The notes: generated from the sequence alone by a model not told the origin. A stretch of 50,790 nt of DNA from Amphimedon queenslandica (GCF_000090795.2 NW_003546305.1:256519-307308), one strand, 5' to 3'; positions 13,204 to 25,627 are shown, numbered from the stretch's first letter. Numbers and translations: made by a program.

Positions 13204-13744
13204 TGTGCTCCCTTGCTTTAAGGTAGTTATTTTAATTATTTTTATTGTTTAAAGACTCTGATTGGTTTTCAGGTAAGGTATTGGCGCTTCTGACAACAAG
13301 CCTGCTGATCTTCCTGCATGCCTGGCAGAGGTCAGTCTTTGCTTTCATTATGAGGATGTGTAAAAATTATAGCTTCTAGATCAGTTTGAATTCTGACTCA
13401 CAAACAATACGCCCAACGCATTTGTATTCTTCATAAATCGACTATTTTGATATGCTGCACGACAATAAGATTGCTTTATCAGCCCTCTCTCCTAGGATTT
13501 TTCCGCAAGCAATATCCATTTGTCCTCCACAAACCTTTCAAGAATGTTTTTATTCTCCATATCCTCACCTTACAAGGCATGTTGGGGAAGCCTGCCTGTG
13601 TTTCTATGCACTCTAACAATGCTATTAAATGAGTATTAAGCATTGTTTGTATACTTATGGTACCTGTATACCTTGATGTCAAACCCTCCGTAATCAGATG
13701 CTGTGCTTAATGCTATGTAGAAACATGAAGAGCTTCACACACGT

Positions 13745-13900
13745 AAAGGAATTATAATTTCTAATAATAATATTAATAATAATTTCTGTCTTTCCTCCTT
13801 ATTTAGCTTCCTAAATTAATGATAATAGTAATAATAATAATAACGATTTTTCTTTGGTTGTTTATAATAATAATAATAATAATAATAATTATAATAGTTG
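13745..13900. repeat. (TAA)n-rich microsatellite region
   Basis: Runs of taa/ata units occur at 13760-13780, 13826-13843 and 13867-13890. They account for the isoleucine-only open frame here. Confidence 0.85.
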
Positions 13901-14276
13901 TAACATTAACATTAATGTATTTCTATTTATTTGTACCTTCTTCATGTTGTGGAAGTAGGTTGGCAGAACGAGGTGAGATAGACTTTGCAAGGGTAGCTTT
14001 TTCGTATTGTTAGAGTTATTTCAATGGTAGTGGATCTGTGCATGGATAGTTGAAGTAGAATAGTGCAAAAATTAGCGTTGTAGCATTGTTCAAATACCAC
14101 AATTCCCCTACTTTATTGATTGACAAAGGTGATTATGATGAAGATGAAAAAAGGTGGCTGAACAAAATGGACGGTTTGCCGATTTTTGACTGTCCTCTCA
14201 GACAAGGTTTAAAGCCACTTAGTTGTACCAATGGAGTCTTCCGGCCAATATAAGGTCCTCTATAAAGTCTTGTAAG

Positions 14277-14788
14277 CATAGGGGTAGGAACAAACTAAAA
14301 GTTGGGGGGCTAAGGTATTATTTATTTACAATCATACGAGCATGATTTTACAATTGATCATTAATACATAGCATGTACTGAATTAATATTGTCCAAAATA
14401 CTGGCGTCTATGCTCATTAAATGTAACAAATTTCTTTGCAATGTCCTCAATGTGTAAATCACCTGTAAATTTTTTGTGTGTATGCAAAATAATTACATGA
14501 TTAAGACGCTCTTGTGACATTGTGGAGCGCAAATAGTTTTCAAAGGAAGGTTGTGTATTTCTGAAAAAAATAAGAGTGCATGTTCTTAGAAGCTAAGCTA
14601 ATGTATTAATAGTTATATAAAAAGAATCATCACACAATATGCACACATACATTTATAAGGATTACCTAAACTAAAGTCTATAGTGTTGATAATAGTAATA
14701 CATGTATATCACTTAAAGTTGGAGGGGCTAAGCCCCCCTTCAATGAAAGTTGGGGGGGCTTAAGCTACTCCTGCCTCCCACCCCTATG
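14277..14788 (-). mobile_element. hAT transposon remnant, 512 bp, with perfect 8-bp target duplication
   Basis: The left end is cataggggtagga and the right end is tcccacccctatg, imperfect inverted repeats of the hAT type. Both ends are flanked by cttgtaag (14269-14276 and 14789-14796). The target continues 'catagg', so the duplication at first looks 14 bp long, but symmetry of the ends fixes it at 8. Internal gttggggggct and agccccccttc blocks form further inverted repeats. It inserted into dispersed repeat copy B. Confidence 0.88.
14388..14561 (-). pseudogene. hAT transposase C-terminal fragment
   Basis: The minus strand reads open with LRSTMSQERLN, HVIILHTHKK and EDIAKKFVTFNEHRRQYFG. This is the end of the hAT dimerisation domain in ZMYM/ZNF862-like transposases. 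Only about the last 58 codons remain inside the 512-bp element, so it is an internally deleted copy without catalytic residues. Confidence 0.8.
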
Positions 14789-14900
14789 CTTGTAAGCATA
14801 GGAGCTTGTTTTCCTGGTATAGCAAGGCTGATAATGTCATGGCAGCCAATTTTTTTTGGGGTGAATCGTACTTTCATGTTACTAATATTCATGATTTTGG

Positions 14901-16700
14901 TGTGGGCAAATGTGGTAGATCAAAATGCTTTTTCTTGTTTTATGCTAAGAAACCGTCTCAATGAAGTTATGGACTAGTATTTCTTGCAAAATGGTACAGA
15001 AAGCACACCCACTAATTACTGATGCCCAGGTCTCTGAAACCGCTCATGCTTGGTATGTATAGCCCATTAATAAGTCACCTACATAATCCATGTAAATTTT
15101 TTTGTACTTTTCAACATTGAAGATACTACTAGTACCATACCACCTGTCCTCCATACTTGTCATTTTAGAACTACATTGGGACAGGAAATTGTAGTTAACT
15201 AACAACAGATCTACCGTGTTGTCATTGTGCAATAATCATGTTATGGGTCTGATACAGTGTAACTGTGTATGATATAGTTTTATCTATAATGATGTTCTAC
15301 CTACATGTACCCTATGGTACATACCTCCATAGAGTGATTTTTTGCGTAGCAAAAACGTTTGGACCTTATTGAGTAGCAAAACTTTTGAAAAATAAAATTA
15401 AATATAACTGTTATATTCGGAGTGCCTTGCCTATGGTAGTGATAATAATTGTTTACTTGTACATCAATAGTACATGTACTCTTGATGTACATGCATGATC
15501 ATAGGCTTCATTTTCACAATTCTTTATAATTTATGCATTTAAGTCTCTCAGTAATTAATTATGTATTATTTGCTACATGGTATTATAATGTTTATTAAAG
15601 CTGCATAATGCCTGTTGTAATCTTACTATAGCTTTATATCAATTATTCCCTTTCCCAATACCTGTATCTATTGCTAATCATGTTCTCATTTTTTGTTCCT
15701 TGACAACTATTTTTGTATATATTTGTCTCTTGATGTCTCCTCTTCTGATACATGTACTGGTACATGTATACTATATGCCTAACTTTTCCTATTTCTCTAT
15801 CCTTCGTTAGAGGTGTACCTCTCAGATGTCTTCTTTTTTGTGTTAGTGCAAGTAAGCAACTGTATACATCAACACTGTTATTATTTTTTAATATAATAGT
15901 GCAGTGTTAGGTCACGAAAGCATAACTTCATCGTCTGTGAAGACCCCATCAAATGCACTTTCTGTGGTATTTGGCAAATAATGTGAGAAAAGAAACGAGC
16001 CTAATTGGGGCGAGCCTGACCTCACCCCACTAAGGCAGGAAAAGTCTGTTTGTCTGTACGGGCATTAGATAGTCTAAGCAGTATTAAAGTTAAAAAGGCT
16101 AATTTTCAATGAAAGCGTGTGTGGTTACAATAGATAAAAGGCAGCATGGTGGCTTACAGCAAGTCTGAGCTTTTTTCCAGCTAACAATCTGCAAGATAAG
16201 GCTAAACTGCTATCCAAAGTTATCTCTAGCAAGAAGGGTTAGAAAAGCGTATAGAATTTTTTTCTTCATATAAAGGGCTCTGATGAGTTGAATGCAAGTT
16301 TCAAAGCTGTAGCTAGGCTGCGTGTATCATGACATTTATTCTATAGGTTCGCATCCACTATGCAACTTTCTTGCCCATACCTTTGACATGGTTGTGCAAC
16401 ATGTTGCATGAAGTTGAAACTCTCTCTATTTTGTGCAACATGTACCACATCTAAGGTTTTACCACAAGTTGCAACAACAATGTTGCATAGTGGATGCCCA
16501 CCTTAAGTGATGTTTCTTCTGTAGCAACAGCCTAGGTTAACAAAGATAATGAAAATCATAGCCTATGGCACATTCTTCTTAAAGTATGATTTGTTCAGTC
16601 ACTGCTTCTAACTATAAGTGTAGTCTTAACACAGTGAGTCTTAATTGCTTCTTATTGCTCAAGGTATCGATCGAGCATGTAATAAACTGAGTTCGACCAG
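14901..16700. other. Non-coding stretch
   Basis: No gene or element boundary was recognised. It has AT-rich unique sequence with several tacatgta words. Open frames at 15044-15232 and 15301-15492 have no family signal. Confidence 0.45.
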
Positions 16701-16759
16701 TTTTCTTTATGTTGAACTAACCGGTGTGGTTGGAGATTCTAGCAAGTTAGGTTTGTACT

Positions 16760-18060
16760 ACGATGCTTTAGTGCTTTTGTGGTAGTAAGTCACCACCTTT
16801 TTCACGTTTTGTACCACTTTGTTGAGCTCATAGTCATTCTTGATAATGTGTGAGCGAAGTATACCAAGTGGTTCCACTTACAAAGCCACACTCATGCGTT
16901 CACATTGGAACTACTATCTGTTACGATACAGTGTACCTTTGTTGTGAGGCCCCATGCATTCGTGATCTTCTGCAGCTCTGCTGATATATTGTCAGCAGTA
17001 NNNNNNNNNNNNNNNNNNNNNNNNNNNNNNNNNNNNNNNNNNNNNNNNNNNNNNNNNNNNNNNNNNNNNNNNNNNNNNNNNNNNNNNNNNNNNNNNNNNN
17101 NNNNNNNNNNNNNNNNNNNNNNNNNNNNNNNNNNNNNNNNNNNNNNNNNNNNNNNNNNNNNNNNNNNNNNNNNNNNNNNNNNNNNNNNNNNNNNNNNNNN
17201 NNNNNNNNNNNNNNNNNNNNNNNNNNNNNNNNNNNNNNNNNNNNNNNNNNNNNNNNNNNNNNNNNNNNNNNNNNNNNNNNNNNNNNNNNNNNNNNNNNNN
17301 NNNNNNNNNNNNNNNNNNNNNNNNNNNNNNNNNNNNNNNNNNNNNNNNNNNNNNNNNNNNNNNNNNNNNNNNNNNNNNNNNNNNNNNNNNNNNNNNNNNN
17401 NNNNNNNNNNNNNNNNNNNNNNNNNNNNNNNNNNNNNNNNNNNNNNNNNNNNNNNNNNNNNNNNNNNNNNNNNNNNNNNNNNNNNNNNNNNNNNNNNNNN
17501 NNNNNNNNNNNNNNNNNNNNNNNNNNNNNNNNNNNNNNNNNNNNNNNNNNNNNNNNNNNNNNNNNNNNNNNNNNNNNNNNNNNNNNNNNNNNNNNNNNNN
17601 NNNNNNNNNNNNNNNNNNNNNNNNNNATTGTGATGTGGCTTCAATTGTCAACTGCTTCTCAGTGCTTGAGCTCTGTTGCTGCTTGGCTTTTTTAGCAAGC
17701 TTTTCACCAGAAACTTCCAGAACTTTCTGGCGCTCATTTCGGTCTTTCTTTTGTAAATGCTATTGTAAAAATCACCAATATTATAAGAGGAGCATAATCG
17801 AACTTTATACAAACCGTCATCAAATTTGTGGTATTACCAGCAAGTAAAACTGTCACTCGGCACAAGTCAAAAGCAGCTCTTTTGTCATCCAATTTTTCAA
17901 TGTACACCCACGTTTGGCTTGGGTTTCCTTTTTTTCCAGATAATGTGGATGAGGTAGTGGATGAGAGTGCTGACAAGGTAACTTGACCTGTACTAGTTGC
18001 TGTAGCTGTTGTGAATTGTCTTGACAATAAAGGAGAATCAGAGGTGAAGCCTGATGAAGA
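16760..18060 (-). pseudogene. hAT-family transposase (BED finger plus core), interrupted by assembly gap
   Basis: On the minus strand the N-terminal part (about 18025 to 17630) has a BED-type finger: SQTWVYIEKLDD, then LCRVTVLLAGNTTNLM. The first cysteine of the usual C-x2-C pair appears replaced (AAFDLC). A lysine/glutamine linker follows (KLAKKAKQQQSSSTEKQ). After the N gap comes TADNISAELQKITNAWGL and HCIVTDSSSNVNA, the hAT DNASN-like region. A frameshift leads into KWNHLVYFAHTL. At least two frame changes are needed, so this is a decayed copy. About 626 unread bases hide the middle. No terminal repeat was identified. Confidence 0.85.
17001..17626. other. Assembly gap (626 N)
   Basis: A run of Ns. 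Open frames that cross it are meaningless. It falls inside the hAT transposase. Confidence 1.
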
Positions 18061-18143
18061 ATCATCTCCAAGTCAATGGGTAGGCATACTTCATTGAACA
18101 TCTCTTTGTCTCTAGCACTACTTAACCACTTAAAGGTACACAT

Positions 18144-20859
18144 GAGGGAGTTATTTTTAAAAGATTGAACAGCTGCAAGAACTATTTAAACAAACATTCC
18201 CTGATCCCTCTAGCTACGTAGCTCACAATATTTATTATATGTTACGGTTAATTATTGCTCATTATAATAAATTAATTAAACTTTATTAACATTAAGTAAC
18301 TGTTATTGGGTGTGGTTATCACATCGGTTTTTCTCTATTCTTACAAACAATATTAATACCGTATTGACACTGCAAAGTATTGAAACTCTATTGTGAAATT
18401 TGATATATCGCACACCTATACTAGAAATGAAATTCAAGTGTATGTTTTATTGTTTGTAAGGGCCTGCTGTTATGACTTCTTCTAATAGATATTATTTCAG
18501 TTGCATAGGCAGCTGCAGGATTTTACTGCAATTAGGGCAAAGGTGTGGCTAAACGTGGGAGTGGTCAAAAAATAGGTGTGGCTATAACCACACTCACATA
18601 CCTTGCTGTTGAGTTTAAGCCTGTTGTGACTTCTATTTCAGCATTTGGGAAAAAATTCAGTTAAAGGCTTTGAACTACTTAACGAAGAGTTACCCTGCCA
18701 TTCTTATGTTTAAGAAGAGAAAATCAAGCATCTGAAAGACCTTTATCAATATAAAGTATCAGTAGCTAGGTGATTTAGCTGTTAAATGAGTCCCAGCTGA
18801 CTATGATGATTAATAATGAAGCTGTTATATGTAGGAGTCAATTATTCTAGCTGCAGGTTACTGTAGATTATGTATTCCTAAAATGGCCAAAGATATGGGC
18901 CTGTGAAGTGGCTGACGGGCTTACTGCATAAACCATGCAGTTAGCAGTTTATTTTCTACTAATTATCACTTTGTTAAGCAAAATATTATAGTTTTTGTCA
19001 TTAAAATTAGCTATAACCATGTAAAAACTACTAAATATTAATTAACTGCTAATTATGATGATGTTATCTTCCAGTCAGAAATTCTAGTAGGGCATTGCCT
19101 TCTATGCCTGTCCCTGCAGCCGCCTATGTTCAGTTCATAGTTTTATCATTCATCTGTTTAATTGTGGAAGATGACTTAATTTCAATTTACAGGCTCTCAT
19201 TTGTAATGGCTGCTTCAAACAATCCTGGGCATTCTTATGACCATCGTTCTCAGCAGAGTAGTAACTTCTCAGAGTCATGGTCATGGTTTTTGTTGGAGTG
19301 TTAATTTCAGTGATCTTTGTCCTAGTAATTGTGGTCATGGCAGGCATATAGCTTTGCAGTGCCTGACCCAGCCCTCCTTCAGTTGCATATTATATTTCAT
19401 GTGTATTTGCCTTCATAGCTAATGATGATTGTTTAATCATTTGAGCACAAATAAATTGTGCACCGGTAGCCACCTGAATGTGCTAGTTTTAATGTATACA
19501 ATCATTTTAGTGTACATTCTTAACTCTACTAATGGGCTATAGAACTGATACTAAATACAATTGCAATTGAAAGTGTTTTTAATAATTATAGTGCCTTGCA
19601 ATACACGTTACGTACAGTACAATCATGTAGGCACAGTTTTGTTTCTTCCTTATATTTTATTTTTGTTCAATATTGAGTACTTGATTAACTGTGAGTACTT
19701 GTAGCATCTAGCTTACACATAAGCATTTTAAATTAAATAATTTTATGAATAATGATTAGCTGACTATTAACGGTTAATGGCATATACGATAATTAATTAA
19801 AGTTAAGTGGAAAGGCTGTAAGCCCAGGTATTCAAAATGTTATGCCTCTTTAGCAATAAAATGTTAATACCCCCGTAGTATCAATGATTTTTAATTACTT
19901 AATAAGATTTCCAATATTTAGCACTGAACTTTCCATCATCATTAAATAGCCTTGTGTTCTTCATTAAGTTTCAGTTCCAAAGCTCGCTATTGTTTATCCT
20001 TTAAACAGTGTCAGGCTATGATAGGTTATAAATATTGCATTTTTATAGCAATTTTATGTCAGAAATTTTAGTCTCTTGAATTAATTTATGATTTCAATCC
20101 AGTTTCACTGGATGTTTTTATGATCAAACCGTCATGTGTAGCCCCTCCTATGTCCGACAGACAAATAAAATGGCTGAAAACTTATGACCTATTTAAAATG
20201 GCTGCAAGTATAACTGTCAAACCGGCTATATATATCATGAATGCTGGCAAAGTAACACAAAGTAACTGTACAGGAAGAATAAGATATCTCATATGAAACT
20301 TGTTTATAAAGTATAAGGATTTCTGTCTTTTATTCCGAAGATTTTGTCCTGGAATTAACTAGAATTTTGATAGATTGTTTTTTGCCTATTACTACTGCAG
20401 CTCTCCTCAATGAAGGAGGCTTATCAGTGAAGGAAAGCCTCAAATAGAAAGGTTATCGCATGACAGTCATGTGATTATAATACTTAATAACTAAAGAGAT
20501 GCAAGTGATATTCACAAAGGTACATGTTATGAAACATCATGGTGGCACTCTCTTTTATTTTGACCCAAATAAAGTACTTGGAGGTCCTAAATTTGGTACA
20601 GATTTTTAGATGAACCTTTTTGCCATTGTACAAAGCTTCAAGCTGATAGCAGATGTTACAAGGGTTAGTCAGTGGTCAAAGCAACTGAAAGCAGCTATAC
20701 ATTTCAGAAATTATAAAATTGAGGTCCAGCACATCAGTAAATGTTGTGCTAGTTTTTAACTATTGATCATGACAGTAATAGAAGTACACAATGTACACTC
20801 AGCACAATGTCGTATAACATTACTAAGCCCTATCCTGCCTATTTCAGCAGTCTGTTGCT
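18144..20859. other. Non-coding stretch
   Basis: No recognisable gene, terminal repeat or tandem array was found. Overlapping open frames at 19095-19422 on both strands show no family motif. Confidence 0.4.
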
Positions 20860-21250
20860 TCATCTATAACTGCCTCCCACTTGCCGGGTGAATTAAATAA
20901 TTTAGCCTTTGGCACCATAAAGTATTCTTTACTATCAACATTAGTAGTGTGCTGCAGTTTCATAACATTCTGAATATCAATTGTTGGTTGAAGGTCACAT
21001 ATGTAAAATGAGCATACTGCATCTAACTAATCAGTGAGATCTTGACTAGTAACTGCATGGTTACAATACATTCTACATTGAGCTTGGTCAAACCTATTCT
21101 TTATTGAATATGTAGCAAGATCAATTGCGTCATAGTATTTCTGACGAAAATTACTCTCAAAATTGGGATGACAAATCAACTGACTATGCAAACTATTGCT
21201 GGCTTGGACCATCTTCCCAGGGCTTAATTTTTGTGGATTTTCAGAATTTT
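20860..21250 (-). pseudogene. hAT-like transposase fragment (ZMYM/ZNF862-type core)
   Basis: The minus strand encodes NFESNFRQKYYDAIDLATYS and IKNRFDQAQCRMYCN. This matches the 'YFEALDLI...IKERFDQPGY..Y' stretch of hAT-like transposases. It continues in other frames through a CDLQPTIDIQNVMKLQ string to MVPKAKLFNSPGKWEAVIDE near 20880. Frame changes and lack of both ends mark it as a fragment. Confidence 0.65.
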
Positions 21251-21289
21251 TACTGAAAATGCGAATACTGTACCCTGAAATAATAGTGC

Positions 21290-22225
21290 TTAAATTGGAG
21301 GGTGTGTCATGACTTTTGACAATTTCACACTTTTTGTGAAGAAGGCTTTTTGGACTCTTTTCAGCCATTGATGGATGGTGTGGTGGAGGAAGTTCTTTCG
21401 TCTTTGTCAAATCATATGGCTCTGAGAGCAATTGTTCCAGAAATTAGTGTTAATAAGTCATGATTCACGAAAATTGTTTTCACTAAAAAAGGAGCTTCAA
21501 ATTTATAGTCCGGAAAGAAAGAATGCCCCTCAGTATTTGCCTTTTTAGTATTGTAGCTAAGTAAACTACCTTCTCTGTATATTATTAGTCATTTGGAAAT
21601 AATAATTGTATAGCTACATTAGTGTAATAAAGTTTTGGCGAACTGTGGACTCTAATTTATAGCCTATCATAGAACAATACACAGACTCTAAATTTTACCC
21701 AAATTTTAACCCCCAACCGTCAATTCAAGTCAATTTCCCAGTTTTAATTTTAGCTACAGTAGAAGACAGTAAAAACTTCCAGTTTTATTCATGTTGAACA
21801 GCTATTAAACAGCAGTGCCGTTTCAGTTTTTATTGTGGTTGCTCCGTTCATGGTCCGTTGGGTCTGGGCACTACCATTTTTGTTGTCACGAAAAGGGCTC
21901 GTAGCGTTGCTCAACTTTTCTGTTTTCTGACAGTTTCATCAGGAGTTAGGCTTTCATAGATGCACTTACAGAACCACTATGAGCCATTGTTGATGATAAA
22001 ACAAGACAGATAAGTCGTAAACGTAGCAACATGCATATTATATCATTGATCTACCTTATTCTCATGATGTGTGACTCAATAGCAAGAGAAGTAGTCACAA
22101 GAAAGAATGCTATAAAGCAATGAAGCAGTACTTTTCTTATTAATATTTATACAGTAAAATAATGTAATTATAGACCTGCTAGTAGATCAAAATGCATGAC
22201 GCTAGAATCTTTTACAAATAAAAGA

Positions 22226-22282
<57 letters not shown>

Positions 22283-22930
22283 CAAGTTTTAGAAAGTAAG
22301 ATTACAATAATGATAGAAATATAAATCAACTGATAAATAATGCTTATCACACAATAAATTGAAGTGAATTAGACTACACCGAACTTGGTGGCCTATGCTC
22401 CAACAACACGAGCACTTCACACCTCGACTAATCATAGAGTCTCCTTAAGTTGAGGTCGGCACCAAACTGATGTCAGCAGTACTTTCAGAGCGGCAGTCAA
22501 GAATGAGCATAGTAGTATCTAGAGTAAAAAGGCAAGGACAAAACGGTGAGCCAACATAAAAACACGCTCCATGGAAAAATGAACCATAAACGGAAGTAAA
22601 CATTTTTTATATGACGTTAAAACGCCCAACAGCCCTTCATCATAAATGGAACACAAAGTTTTTATTGGCTTGTACTGTATACGGTTGTTAATTTTATTTC
22701 TCAAATACAAACTTGTCACTTGCCATTGTTCGAAACTAATTATTATTATTACTGTCATTCACTCAGGTTCCTCAGAGATGTCACAGTAACAGTAGTCAAG
22801 AACAATAATGGTGATGGCCAGAATGAAGCTGATTTTCCTTGGGAATGTACAGTTTTTTTATCACTGGTGTAATTGTAATTTTTATGTTCCGTATGTGGCC
22901 TAGTTGTAATTGTAATTGTAGCATGAGATG
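21290..22930. repeat. Dispersed repeat R2, copy 1, with about 0.9-kb insertion
   Basis: 21290-about 21770 and about 22665-22930 align in the same order and orientation with 25850-26560. Shared strings include ttttcactaaaaaaggag, tattattagt, and later gtagtcaagaNca and cagaatgaagc. About 900 bp (21770-22665), containing an (AT)n tract, is absent from copy 2, so it is either inserted here or deleted there. No clear insertion duplication is visible. Confidence 0.75.
22231..22280. repeat. (AT)n microsatellite
   Basis: Roughly 50 bp of uninterrupted ta units inside the extra segment of repeat R2 copy 1. Confidence 0.98.
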
Positions 22931-23118
22931 GCTGGATGTCCATGTACATGCATGTAGTTGATACACTAGGTATGTCGCCTGTAAATCCATGTCCAGGAAT
23001 GCCCATTGGTACTGCGGTCACCAGCCATTAATTGTATTCATGATGTATGATGATATTCATTAATTCAAAATTATATTCATTATTATAATTTCCATGGTAA
23101 CTGTTAATGAATAAGCAA

Positions 23119-24021
23119 AATGGCGTGCCAGAGTAAAGGAAAGAGTAGAGGTTTTTATAGCGATCTTTTGATTGGAAACTTAGTGATTGTGAAAATGATA
23201 CTGTTGTGGGTAAAGAAGTATTGAATGGTTTAGACATATTTGAAGTGGAGAGAATTGTAGACAAGCGAGTTAAGACCAAGGTTAGTCACCAGGCCCACCG
23301 CTCTCAACCTAAATTACCTGTTTCATAAATGCCGTATTGCTGGAAATATTTGCTGGAATTTAATTTTGCTGTTTGCTGTTCATCATAAAAACGCACAATT
23401 TAATTGCACAAAGCATCATAAGTAATGGGTGAATCAACAGTACACACCTACATCAGCAAAATGAAATTCCATAAACTTTAAAATTAGCTATATGGGTAAA
23501 AAAATTGCTAAATATAATCCTGCAAACTTTTCCAGCTATACGGTAGAAAAATGTGGAGTACTTAGTGCTGTGGAAAGGTTTTTTGAAAGAGGAAGATTCA
23601 TGGGTATCACCAAGTGATGTTACTGCTACAACAATAAGGTTAGCCCCTCCTTTAGCACTGTAGTGCTGATGTCAGTGACTTCTATAGGTTGTTTGAAAAT
23701 CCATGTCCACCACCAAGACTTGTTCTTGACAGTGTCAGCTCTTTAAAGCTATCAGTTTACAGAAGTTTAAGGAAGGGACTTTTAAGGCAGCGTTCAATAG
23801 TTTTAGAGTTTTCACGGCACGTCTTCAATTTTCTTTTTAACCATAAAGGGAAGAGAGTGAAGGGCAAGCCTGGCAGAACATATGAAGTAGAAGATTTTGA
23901 TCCGGAATACTTCTCTGTTGATGTCTTTACTTGCTACAATAAACATCATGAAGGATGTACTGTTACCTTCCCAGTTAATTTTACACAGTTATGTAAGGTT
24001 CTCTTAGCAAGTCTACAATAA
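23119..24021 (+). CDS. Chromodomain protein, three exons, possible frameshift in exon 1
   Basis: The predicted exons are about 23119-23280, 23547-23638 and 23688-24021, with GT..AG introns of 266 and 49 bp. Spliced, they read FEVERIVDKRVKTK, then KNVEYLVLWKGF, then LKEEDSWVSPSDV. This is a chromodomain, the fold that binds methylated histone tails, with cage aromatics in FEVE, LW and DSW. The frame runs through both junctions into a basic C-terminal region (SLRKGLLRQRS, KGKRVKGKPGRTYEVEDFD), stopping at 24021. The start at 23119 (MACQSKGKSRGFYS) joins the domain only if one base is missing near 23165. Otherwise an upstream exon splices at the tatag near 23161. It could be a host gene or a transposon accessory. 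Confidence 0.7.
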
Positions 24022-24247
24022 AAGCAATCAGACACTTCCTCGCATCTTTACTGAACTTTTGACAGATCATCTAGTTAAAAAATATGTGTAATATAATCAT
24101 AAAAATTTGGGGTGGTGAACATAATCTATAGTTATTATAAATAATGTGGAGGTCAGTGATCTGCAAAGATAGAGTTTGTCTGTTATTGTAAGGACTTGTA
24201 GTAGCCTCATTAGTCTCCATTAATTGGAGGAGCTTCTACAGAACTCT

Positions 24248-25627
24248 CAGTAGCTTTTCCTTTCTGTTTTCAAAAATTTCTATGTGGGCCTAAGTACCAT
24301 TATAAGTATAATACCTGAATCCCAATATTCTTCATTATGTTTATTGTATGGCCTTTTTTGCCTTTTAAATGTACTTAGCTTTTCAAGACGGCTTGCCGTT
24401 AAAATGACTTCTTTTGGAGCATTTTTATGGTTGCTTGAAAAATAACTTTTTCGAGCCATGTCACTGTTTTTCTCTACACCTATTTAGTTTAACAAATTAT
24501 TATTACTAATGTTCATAGCTTTTTAAAGTGTTGTACCTTGTGATGTAAACCTCTTAATGCCTCCGTGTAACTTCATCTGATACGGAACATGGTAGGCCAT
24601 CATATGAATGTATGGGGTGACATTTTGTCTTTTATGTCCATCAAGTGGGATGTCTGTGAATTTGTTGATCCACGTTAGAGCCTATTCACAATTAAAATAT
24701 ATTGATTCAATGTACATGTATATACTTTATTTTGTACATTCTCAATATCTGCTTCTGTCGGCTTTTCTTTTCCTGTAATTTCATATATATTCCAAAAATC
24801 CTGTGTGTTTATGAGATGTAGTGATTGTGTTTAAGTGCCATACTTTCCATAGCTCTGTTATTTTGATTCCATTGCTTCCTGGTATTATGCCACATATTTC
24901 TGATGGTAATCTCTGAAGCAGCTTCTTCCTATCAGCTCCCCTTAGTGATGTATATTCATATTTGCCTTTTTTTGCTTTTGATTGCCATGCCTATAATAAG
25001 AATGATTGCATTTAACAACAGTGTAGTTTTACCCTTAAAGTAATTCCACAGCCTTCTACTCTGTCTTGAAGTCTGGTCAAATGTGACCATATTTTGCAAA
25101 AGGTACCTTATGGCGGATTTCAATATTCATCATTTTAATAAAAGATATCAACCTGTGAGTGCTCTGTTGGACAACCATTGTTTCTAAAAGTTACATTGTA
25201 ACTTTTTGCATGCTATGGAATAATTTTATGATGAATGGAACTCAGGCAGTTGCATTTTCCGGCTATGAAGACAAAACTCATTACCAGTCACAAGGTACCT
25301 CTTGTCAATTGTGGTCACAAATGTAATGTACTATTTGCTCTCCGTTCATTATCAGCTGCTACTGCTCCCCAAATCAAGTTCCTTATTAGAATATCACTTA
25401 CACGTTGCAGCAGGTGCAACTCATCAATGATGACCTGTGTATACATATTAGCAAGAGTACTATAGGCACATTATGTGTATAGACTTAATACCTTATCGAT
25501 TTCAATATTAAAAATTGGCTCATGAATGACACCAAACTTTGCCCTTGACTGCAAACATTTTTTGATAGTCTCAAGTGTTCTTGCCTTTTCTACTTGGTAC
25601 ACTTCTGCTGGTACTGATGTATCATAC
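24248..25627 (-). CDS. Uncharacterised conserved multi-exon gene (3' part)
   Basis: The minus-strand exons are 25627-25492, 25434-25332, 24990-24844, 24800-24738, 24681-24537, 24479-24315 and 24263-24248 (TGA). Nearly all introns are GT..AG and the last four junctions keep frame. Products include KFGVIHEPIFNIEID, VIIDELHLLQRVSDILIRNL, SLRGADRKKLLQRLPSEICG, DFWNIYEITGKEKPTEADIE, NVTPYIHMMAYHVP, KRFTSQGVEKNSD and KRQKRPYNKHNEEYW. I recall similar proteins from cnidarian and sponge genomes but know no function. The spaced acidic residues (IDELH, QGVEKN) would fit an RNase H-like transposase fold, which is inference. The junction after the 25332 exon is uncertain because a MITE sits in that intron. 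The N-terminus is not found. Confidence 0.65.
25083..25318 (+). mobile_element. GTGACC MITE, copy 1
   Basis: 236 bp with inverted ends beginning gtgaccat and continuing as a ggtaccttatggcgg-type block. It is flanked by aaat on both sides (25079-25082, 25319-25322). The interior (atcaacctgtgagtgct, caaccattgtttctaaaagt) is shared with copies at 29246-29481 (reverse orientation) and 45421-45657. It sits in an intron of the uncharacterised gene. Confidence 0.9.

Larger units (their letters stand above)
14020..14900. repeat. Dispersed repeat, copy B, split by a hAT insertion
   Basis: Segments 14020-14276 and 14789-about 14900 together align with copy A at 9941-10300. The break falls exactly at the hAT element described next. 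Confidence 0.8.

Noticed and set aside
14269-14802. A 14-bp target duplication suggesting a LINE or SINE insertion
   Set aside because: Terminal symmetry fixes the ends so that the true duplication is 8 bp, and the interior encodes a hAT C-terminus.
16892-17651. Long open frames of about 220-250 codons on both strands
   Set aside because: They run through 626 Ns; only the flanking minus-strand hAT readings are real.
22168-22350. Ile/Tyr-rich open frame
   Set aside because: It is translation of the (AT)n microsatellite.
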